DNA from: Cytobacillus purgationiresistens
GTDB lineage: Bacteria > Bacillota > Bacilli > Bacillales > Cytobacillaceae
Assembly: GCF_030813235.1 (NCBI RefSeq)
Contig: NZ_JAUSUB010000023.1
Location: 1 to 64,000, forward strand
DNA length: 64,000 nucleotides
Reading direction: 5' to 3'
The notes under the pieces are model-generated. The model did no database searches and was not told the origin of the DNA. It saw only the letters and a list, made by a program, of their open reading frames with translations. Position numbers and translations under genes: made by a program. Below, piece after piece: positions 57,303 through 64,000 of this stretch (the stretch's first letter is position 1; the number at the start of each line of letters is the position of its first letter).

Positions 57303-57325
57303 TAGGGGGCCAAGCCCCCTTTTTC
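57303..57325 (-). promoter_or_regulatory. Intercistronic hairpin between pdhB and pdhC
   Basis: On the minus strand GGGGGC pairs with GCCCCC around a two- to four-base loop, without a T-run, in the only long gap (71 bases) of the operon. It may stabilise pdhAB mRNA ends or mark a processing site, since E1 and E2/E3 are needed at different levels. Inferred. Confidence 0.5.
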
Positions 57326-57332
57326 ACATTAT

Positions 57333-58310
57333 TTAAAAATTAAGCACTTTTTTCGCAGTTTCAATAATATCTTTATAGTTTGGAAGCCAAACTGTCTCAG
57401 CTTGAGGGAATGCAAACACAGTGTCTGGCGCGGTTACACGCAAGACCGGTGCTTCCAAGCTTAAGATTGCACGATCATTAATTTCCGCTACAACATTTGC
57501 AGCGATTCCTGCTTGTTTTTGCGCTTCTTGAACCACAATTGCACGGCTTGTCTTTTCAACGGAAGCAATGATTGTTTCGATATCGATCGGGCTGATTGTA
57601 CGCAGGTCGATAACCTCAGCTGAGTGACCTTCTTTTTCAAGTTCCTCTGCAGCTTTTATTGATTCATGAACCATAGCGCCGTACGTAATGATTGTCACAT
57701 CAGATCCTTCTCGCTTCACTTCAGCTTTACCAAGAGGAATTGTATATTCTTCTTCAGGTACTTCTTGACGGAATGAACGATATAATTTCATATGTTCTAA
57801 GTAAATAACTGGATCATTATCACGTATGCTTGAGATTAATAAACCTTTCGCGTCATAAGGAGTTGATGGTATAACTACCTTTAACCCAGGTTGCTGTGCC
57901 ATTAAACCTTCTAAACTATCAGCGTGCATTTCCGGCGTATGAACCCCTCCGCCAAATGGTGAGCGAATAGTAACTGGTGCACTATATCGTCCACCTGAAC
58001 GATAGCGCATGCGTGCCAGTTGGCCAGAAATAGAATCCATTACTTCATAAACGAAACCGAAAAATTGAATTTCTGGTACAGGGCGAAAACCTTGTAAACC
58101 TAGACCAACAGCCAATCCACCGATTCCTGATTCTGCCAAGGGTGTATCAAATACACGTTCTTCACCGAACTCTTTTTGTAGGCCTTCAGTAGCACGGAAT
58201 ACCCCGCCATTTACGCCCACATCTTCACCGAATACTAAAACATTCGGATCATTGCGCAATTCTGTACGCAGTGCATCAGTAATTGCTTGAATCATTGTCA
58301 TTTGCGCCAT
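57333..58310 (-). CDS. pdhB: Pyruvate dehydrogenase E1 subunit beta
   Basis: A 325-residue transketolase-like E1 beta chain, with [17 protein letters not shown] near residue 25, [15 protein letters not shown] near residue 55 and [16 protein letters not shown] near residue 205. AAAAGGAG precedes the ATG. It follows pdhA by 3 bases. Confidence 0.97.
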   Translation of the reverse strand: MAQMTMIQAITDALRTELRNDPNVLVFGEDVGVNGGVFRATEGLQKEFGEERVFDTPLAESGIGGLAVGLGLQGFRPVPEIQFFGFVYEVMDSISGQLARMRYRSGGRYSAPVTIRSPFGGGVHTPEMHADSLEGLMAQQPGLKVVIPSTPYDAKGLLISSIRDNDPVIYLEHMKLYRSFRQEVPEEEYTIPLGKAEVKREGSDVTIITYGAMVHESIKAAEELEKEGHSAEVIDLRTISPIDIETIIASVEKTSRAIVVQEAQKQAGIAANVVAEINDRAILSLEAPVLRVTAPDTVFAFPQAETVWLPNYKDIIETAKKVLNF

Positions 58311-58313
58311 GGC

Positions 58314-59429
<1,116 letters not shown>

Positions 59430-59703
59430 TTAAGTCACCCTTTCTTATTTTAAAAACGTCTTATAAAAAACGTGAGCAAAACGCATCTTGGGCTGTCCAA
59501 AACAGCGCTGCATTTAGAACGTAAATCAATTGTTCACATCCAGATGCTCCATCTGTCAGACTGACGTTGTTAAACAACATACTTTTGATTAGTTTTCCAC
59601 AATTTTCACCAAAAAAAACGTCTTTATTTATTCTACCCTATTTTTAAATTTCTGTACCAGTTATTTTTTTCATAACAATAGTACACTTACCTCATTCCAA
59701 TTC

Positions 59704-59733
59704 ATTTTAAACGAAAGATAACGCTTTCGTCAA
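59704..59733 (-). promoter_or_regulatory. Promoter of pdhABCD with a cre-like sequence
   Basis: On the minus strand TTGACG (59728-59733), 18 bases, TAAAAT (59704-59709). The spacer contains CGAAAGCGTTATCT, close to the cre core but mismatched at both ends. The transcript would start near 59697, giving a leader of about 270 bases with several short inverted repeats (for example GTTGTTTAACAAC). Between 59734 and 59991 I see nothing further. Confidence 0.55.
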
Positions 59734-59991
59734 CCTCTGCATTACTTGTTTAATGTCTTTATGACAAAATAAAGCGAATAATAAAAAATAAAGTTCTGTA
59801 TTAATAAAACCAACAAACTGTACTATAAAAAACGAAAGTTTCCACCTCTGTTATAATAAAGATAATTTTCTCAAAATAGCTTTAAAACCTCACTAAACCG
59901 CTGCATCGTTTAGTTGACCATTCTCTCTTGTCGTTTTTTCTGATCAACTTCAGCAATGGCTACCTATAGTAAAAGTATTGGCCTTAAAATG

Positions 59992-60018
59992 CAAAAAATC
60001 AGCTTTTCAGCTGATTTT
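59992..60018 (-). terminator. Terminator downstream of ykyA
   Basis: AAAATCAGCT and AGCTGATTTT pair around four bases; the minus strand continues with TTTTTTGC. Confidence 0.88.
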
Positions 60019-60686
60019 CACTCTTTATTTTCTTTCACTTCTAAGCCTGCATCTTTATAAAAGCTCAATTTCACTTCATTATATTTTTCAGTTTTTTCAT
60101 TAAATTGTTCGTTGTCTTTCAGCACTTTTTCATATGAATCATTTATCTTTGATATTTGATTTTCCAGCTCTTCAATCGTCACATCTTCTTGCTTAAATAA
60201 TTCGTAAAGCTCTCGATCATATTCGATAGCTGCAATATAATTTCCGTATAACTCATCATGAATATCATACCTATCCATCATGATGTCATAAAGCTCATTT
60301 GCCGTTCCTTTTAAGGAAGCAGCATCAATTTCTTCGATGATTTCTTTCGTCTTATCAAATTCAGCTTTGGATTGTTCAATGCTTTCATTCTCTTTATCCA
60401 TATGATTTTTTCTCTGGTCAACTATATCTAATGCTTCATCAGATAACTTAGTAATCTCTTCAAACTCCTTCATACTTAAGGATATGATTTGATCATATAA
60501 TTTTTTTTCTTGCTGCTCAAGCTCAACTAGCGGATTTTGCTGTTCCTTAAACACCTTTTCTGCAGACACGACCTTCTCCAACGCCTCAAACATTTTTTCC
60601 TCTGGGCTTTGATTATTTAAACAGCCAGAAAGCAGCAGACTTCCTATTAAAAGCAGTATCACAAGCGATTTTCTTTTCATAAACAC
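60018..60686 (-). CDS. ykyA: YkyA-family putative cell-wall-binding lipoprotein
   Basis: A lipoprotein signal (LLIGSLLLSGC) is followed by about 195 residues of almost continuous coiled coil (heptads rich in E, K, L, I), typical of YkyA. The GTG at 60686 lies 8 bases after GAGGGGG; an ATG two codons later is the alternative. The longer frame upstream covers that site. The B. subtilis gene has the same neighbours pdhA and defB. Confidence 0.9.
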   Translation of the reverse strand: MFMKRKSLVILLLIGSLLLSGCLNNQSPEEKMFEALEKVVSAEKVFKEQQNPLVELEQQEKKLYDQIISLSMKEFEEITKLSDEALDIVDQRKNHMDKENESIEQSKAEFDKTKEIIEEIDAASLKGTANELYDIMMDRYDIHDELYGNYIAAIEYDRELYELFKQEDVTIEELENQISKINDSYEKVLKDNEQFNEKTEKYNEVKLSFYKDAGLEVKENKE

Positions 60687-60910
60687 AATGATATCCCCCT
60701 CACAATTCCACCCACACGGTTCTCTTGGGTTGAATGACACTTATATTCTGTCTAAATATAGAATATTTTCTCATTTTTTGTCGCATATCACTTCTACTAT
60801 ATCGATACTTTCTTCGTTTGACAATTAATTGAGTAAGAAGTATCCATGCTTGTCCTTTTTTATTCAGTATATTCCATTGTAATTTCATTTATGTCTTAGG
60901 CAGAGGCCTA

Positions 60911-60939
60911 CACCATTGAATTTACTTCCTCATAGGCTA
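60911..60939 (+). promoter_or_regulatory. Candidate sigma-K promoter of the yjcZ-type gene
   Basis: CATAGGCTA (60931-60939) matches the sigma-K -10 consensus CATANNNTA, and an AC-containing CACC lies 16 bases upstream. The predicted start is about 50 bases before the ATG. It implies late mother-cell expression. Confidence 0.55.
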
Positions 60940-60998
60940 TAGTAATCGTCAAATAAAAAAAGACGAGGATTCAATCATTTATAGGGAGGTTAACCTTT

Positions 60999-61139
60999 AT
61001 GTATGGTTATGGCGGATATGGCGGTTATGGCGGTTACGGCGGATGTGGTTGTGGAGGCGGAGCTGGCAGAGGCTTTGCATTAATTATAGTACTATTCATT
61101 CTTCTAATCATTGTAGGTTGTTCTTGCTGGAGTTTCTAA
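60999..61139 (+). CDS. YjcZ-family sporulation peptide, 46 aa
   Basis: A Tyr/Gly-rich N-terminus (repeats of YGG with CGCGGG, residues 2-25) is followed by one hydrophobic helix ([15 protein letters not shown]) and CSCWSF. This is the YjcZ family of small sporulation membrane peptides, found in many copies in Bacillus genomes. GGGAGG precedes the ATG. A stem-loop (61148-61174) follows. Confidence 0.88.
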   Translation: MYGYGGYGGYGGYGGCGCGGGAGRGFALIIVLFILLIIVGCSCWSF

Positions 61140-61147
61140 AAATCAAC

Positions 61148-61175
61148 AGGGTGCATCCTCATCTGCACCCTTCCT
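61148..61175 (+). terminator. Terminator-like hairpin after the yjcZ-type gene
   Basis: AGGGTGCA pairs with TGCACCCT around an 8-base loop; the following tract is only weakly T-rich. Confidence 0.6.
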
Positions 61176-61276
61176 CTATAAAAGAAAAATACATGTCCAT
61201 TTGAGATATTAACATTTTATTATTTGTCTGTTAGACTTAATTCATGTATACATATAATGCTACAGGAGTGATTAGA

Positions 61277-61831
61277 ATGATTACTATGAATGATATCATT
61301 CGTGATGGCCACCCCGTATTAAGGGAAGTTGCCCAAGAGGTACATCTGCCTGCTTGTAAAGAGGATAAAGAAATATTAATTAGTTTGATGCAATATGTTA
61401 AAAACAGTCAGAATCCAGAAATTGCAGCTGAATATGGTTTGCGCGGCGGCATTGGTCTTGCAGCTCCACAAATAAATGTTTCAAAACGGATGATTGCCGT
61501 ACATGTGACAGATGAAAAAGGAGACTTATATAGCCATGCATTATATAACCCCAAAATCATTAGCCACTCAGTGGAAAAATCCTATTTAACCTCCGGAGAA
61601 GGCTGTTTATCCGTTGATGAAGCGATAGAGGGATTTGTTCCAAGATATGCACGCATCACAGTCAAAGGATATGATATTGATCACACTGAAATTAAACTAA
61701 GACTCAAAGGGTTACCAGCAATCGTTTTCCAACACGAAATCGATCATCTAAACGGTGTGATGTTTTATGATCACATTAACCATGAGTCTCCATATGATCC
61801 AATTGAAAATGCTATTGCAATTGATAGATAA
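61277..61831 (+). CDS. defB: Peptide deformylase
   Basis: A 184-residue metal-dependent deformylase removing N-formyl from new proteins. All three motifs are present: GIGLAAPQ near residue 60, EGCLSV near residue 110, HEIDHLNG near residue 152. Insertions make it the type 2 form seen in Bacillus YkrB/DefB. The ATG at 61277 follows AGGAGTGA; the earlier in-frame ATG lacks a site. Confidence 0.95.
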   Translation: MITMNDIIRDGHPVLREVAQEVHLPACKEDKEILISLMQYVKNSQNPEIAAEYGLRGGIGLAAPQINVSKRMIAVHVTDEKGDLYSHALYNPKIISHSVEKSYLTSGEGCLSVDEAIEGFVPRYARITVKGYDIDHTEIKLRLKGLPAIVFQHEIDHLNGVMFYDHINHESPYDPIENAIAIDR

Positions 61832-61944
61832 TATGCATTATGAAAGATAAGTTGAAATTATCGTTAATGCATTTCATTAATTGAATCAAAACAGAGAATT
61901 AAATTGACTCGTTAAATGCTTGATACAGAAGTAAAAGTATGAAA

Positions 61945-61983
61945 AAAACCTACCCCCTTCAAATTTTTGGAGGGGGTTTCAAT
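61945..61983 (+). terminator. Terminator downstream of defB
   Basis: CCCCCT and AGGGGG with inner CAA/TTG pairs; followed by TTTCAATTG. Confidence 0.75.
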
Positions 61984-62068
61984 TGAAGTAATAGGGTAAT
62001 TCTAGACGCTTTTAATTAAAGATATCTCAAACAATGTCCGTTCTTCTTTTAAGCTCAATACAAACATA

Positions 62069-62836
62069 TTATATAAGCGTCAACTGTTTAAGACCTTTCC
62101 AGATTCCATCCTCATCCACATGGTCTGTAATCATATCTGCAGCTGCTTTTACCACTTCAGAGGCATTGCCCATTGCAACACCTGTTCCACATGATTTGAG
62201 CATTTCTATATCATTCAAACCATCTCCAAAGGCATATACATCTTGAAAATCCAGCCCCAGTCTTACAATCAATTGTTTAATTCCTTCCGCTTTTGAACCG
62301 CCTGCAGGCAAAACATCAGTTGAGTATTGATGCCACCGAATGAAGTGAAAGTCGTCATAACTTTTCAGGTAAACATCTTCTTGATGGCCTTCACAAAATA
62401 CTAATGCTTGGAAGATATCCCTTCCTATATAAAAACTTGCATTTTCATCTGGATGCGGGAATCCCAAGCTTTTTAAGCTTTCTTCAATATATTCATGATG
62501 GTCCACAGAGGATTTCATTGTTTTTTCGTTCAAAAAAACTAAGGGATGCTGATTTTCATGAGCGTGCATCATTAAACTTTCAAGCTTTTCAGCTTTGAGA
62601 GGATTTTTATAAATGACTTCATTCTCAAATACGACATATTGTCCATTAAAACTGACATATGAATCAATCCCCAGCTCTTCTCTAATGTGTTCGAACATAA
62701 ATGGAGCTCTTCCTGTTGCAATAGCTACATATACACCATTCTCTTGCAGGTTTTTTATTGCTGCTTTTGTTAAGTCAGGTATTTCATTATCCTGATTTAA
62801 CAATGTCCCATCTATATCAAAAAAGACAATTTTCAT
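62069..62836 (-). CDS. ykrA: Cof-type HAD hydrolase (YkrA-like)
   Basis: A 255-residue HAD phosphatase with a C2B cap. Motif I is FFDIDGTLL at residues 4-12, motif II ATGRAPF near residue 40, motif III lysine in GGSKAEGIKQL near residue 183, motif IV FGDGLNDIEML near residue 205. Substrate unknown. The ATG at 62836 follows GAGGTG. Confidence 0.9.
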   Translation of the reverse strand: MKIVFFDIDGTLLNQDNEIPDLTKAAIKNLQENGVYVAIATGRAPFMFEHIREELGIDSYVSFNGQYVVFENEVIYKNPLKAEKLESLMMHAHENQHPLVFLNEKTMKSSVDHHEYIEESLKSLGFPHPDENASFYIGRDIFQALVFCEGHQEDVYLKSYDDFHFIRWHQYSTDVLPAGGSKAEGIKQLIVRLGLDFQDVYAFGDGLNDIEMLKSCGTGVAMGNASEVVKAAADMITDHVDEDGIWKGLKQLTLI

Positions 62837-63136
62837 CAAAAACACCTCAATCTCTCACTAATTATTCATCTTGAGTAGCAACAACTATTCCATTTTATAT
62901 GAAAAAGCAAGTTGACTCTCTTCACTCCTGGCAGTTATATTCTCTTAAAGAGAGATTAAAATGTCAACGAATCCCTCTAATATTCGATTTTTTATCTTAA
63001 GGCTGTATCATAAAACAAGTGTAGAAAAAGCCGTATTATAACAATTTTTTCTAAAACACAGCTTTGGGAGCTTTACAATGGACAACTATCGTTTACAATA
63101 GAAGATAAGGAATTGACGATAATGTTAAAGAAGTGA

Positions 63137-63247
63137 ATGAAAAATCCTTTTGTAACAGTGGATGAAATGCTGTTAAAAGAAAGCTTGCCAAGTGACAAGC
63201 CTAGTGATAACGATACATTAATACTTGATTTCAAAATTGGCGACTAA
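63137..63247 (+). pseudogene. Possible remnant of a small gene with an in-frame stop
   Basis: A 36-codon frame (NPFVTVDEMLLKESLP at its start) directly follows a TGA at 63134-63136. The same frame is open for about 40 codons before that stop (WELYNGQLSFTIEDKELTIM) but lacks a start and ribosome site. The two halves may be one decayed gene. I do not recognise it. The rest of the 62837-63551 gap shows only a hairpin (GAGCCCTTC with GAAGGGCTC, 63309-63334). Confidence 0.3.
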
Positions 63248-63551
63248 CTTCGATTTGTTGCTAATTTATATATCGTAAAGTGAAAAAACGATTGCTTAAA
63301 TGAACTTTGAGCCCTTCAAACTTGCGAAGGGCTCCTTCATTATTGTAAATTTATATACAATACACTATTTTTACATATACTAAAATAAACGCAGATGCCA
63401 TCATTACCAATATGATGATGAATTACATGAGTGAGTAATGGTCTTAGAGCATTTTGCTGCCTACATTATTAATGAGATAAGAAAATACATGTCAAACATG
63501 TTATTATTTTATATATTAGAAAAAAGATTTCGGATTAAGGAGAGATTAAAC

Positions 63552-63764
63552 ATGATATTTAAAGTTTACTATCAAGAGTCAGCAAAGGAAGTTCCCGTTC
63601 GCGAAAAAACAAAAACCGTATTTATTGAAGGGAAAACCGAAAGAGAAGTTCGCACCAAGTTAAAAACGCGTCCATTTAACATTGAGTTCGTCACAGCAGT
63701 GGATGGAGAATTCTTAGAGTATGAAAAGCAAAATGAAGATTATAAAGTATTGGAGATTGAATAA
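63552..63764 (+). CDS. rpoY: RNA polymerase epsilon subunit
   Basis: A 70-residue RpoY (formerly YkzG): [20 protein letters not shown] at the start, and [19 protein letters not shown]. It binds core RNA polymerase in Firmicutes. The ATG at 63552 follows AAGGAGAG; the longer frame upstream has no site. It precedes rnjA by 3 bases, the conserved pairing. Confidence 0.95.
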   Translation: MIFKVYYQESAKEVPVREKTKTVFIEGKTEREVRTKLKTRPFNIEFVTAVDGEFLEYEKQNEDYKVLEIE

Positions 63765-63767
63765 TTT

Positions 63768-64000
63768 ATGAAATTTGTAAAAAATGACCAAACCGCTGTG
63801 TTCGCTCTTGGCGGTCTTGGAGAAATTGGTAAAAACACTTATGCAGTGCAATTTCAGGATGAAATTATATTAATTGATGCGGGAATTAAATTTCCTGAAG
63901 ATGAGCTGCTTGGAATTGATTATGTTATCCCTGATTATACTTACTTAGTTAAAAACGAAGATAAGATTAAAGGACTCTTCATTACGCACGGACATGAAGA
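63768..64000 (+). CDS. rnjA: Ribonuclease J1, 5' part (cut by window end)
   Basis: The first 77 residues of RNase J1: [18 protein letters not shown] near residue 12, [20 protein letters not shown], and the start of the beta-CASP/metallo-beta-lactamase metal motif ITHGHED. It is the 5'-3' exonuclease and endonuclease of mRNA decay and rRNA maturation. The gene is truncated only by the edge. GGAG inside rpoY serves as ribosome site. Confidence 0.95.
   Translation, partial: MKFVKNDQTAVFALGGLGEIGKNTYAVQFQDEIILIDAGIKFPEDELLGIDYVIPDYTYLVKNEDKIKGLFITHGHE

Overview
The window is a stretch of low-GC, endospore-forming Bacillaceae chromosome. It keeps the gene order of the Bacillus subtilis rnjA to ylbP region, in inverted orientation. 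It has strong GGAGG-type Shine-Dalgarno sites, many TTG start codons, and sporulation genes (ylbJ, ylbD, ylaJ, yjcZ, an rsfA/gerR regulator). The caa3 oxidase cluster and the SR1 small-RNA locus point the same way. I cannot assign a genus. The accessory content (structured repeats, a cid holin operon, a biotin carboxylase/BCCP pair) fits a Bacillus sensu lato relative rather than B. subtilis itself.

Layout, left to right. 1-560: a tandem array of about 127-bp structured repeats. 0.6-4.6 kb: BCCP and biotin carboxylase, ylbP, an rsfA-type regulator and a crotonase. 4.7-19 kb: the ylb block (rpmF, ylbN, tmcAL, ylbL, ylbK, ylbJ, coaD, rsmD, ylbG, ylbF, ylbE, ylbD, ylbC) with several unknown genes. 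19-22 kb: a less conserved stretch with an Eis-type acetyltransferase broken by an amber codon and a decayed transposase tail. 21.8-30.4 kb: heme A synthesis and caa3 cytochrome oxidase (ctaM, ctaG, ctaFEDC, ctaB, divergent ctaA). 30.5-40.3 kb: pyc, ftsW, ylaN, glsA, ylaL, phoH-type ylaK, ylaJ, ylaI. 40.4-42.4 kb: a LysR regulator divergent from cidA-cidB. 42.7-48.6 kb: ylaH, typA, ylaF, suhB, ykzI, yktB, yktA. 48.7-54.2 kb: a nitronate-monooxygenase-like flavoprotein, speA, the SR1 RNA with its 39-residue peptide SR1P, and small genes. 54.5-59.4 kb: the pyruvate dehydrogenase operon. 60-64 kb: ykyA, a yjcZ peptide gene, defB, ykrA, rpoY and the start of rnjA.

How the genes work together. Much of the block is central carbon and respiratory metabolism: pyruvate to acetyl-CoA (pdhABCD), pyruvate to oxaloacetate (pyc), and terminal oxidation (cta). 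The sr1 gene carries a CcpA-type cre site just after its promoter. Its peptide is known in B. subtilis to bind GapA and influence RNase J1, whose gene starts at the right edge. RNA decay is also represented by ylbF (Y-complex) and rpoY.

The most unusual material is a family of long hairpin repeats. Copies lie at 1-547 (tandem), 18413-18540 (in the ylbC leader), about 43325-43730 (three decayed copies after typA), 46024-46065 (after ylaF) and 13757-13782 (fragment). Different copies show paired base changes that keep the stems intact, which suggests selection on an RNA or cruciform structure. Two genes, ylbK and ylbC, have no ATG/GTG/TTG at the expected start but have a strong Shine-Dalgarno site placed for a CTG codon (or ATT for ylbC).
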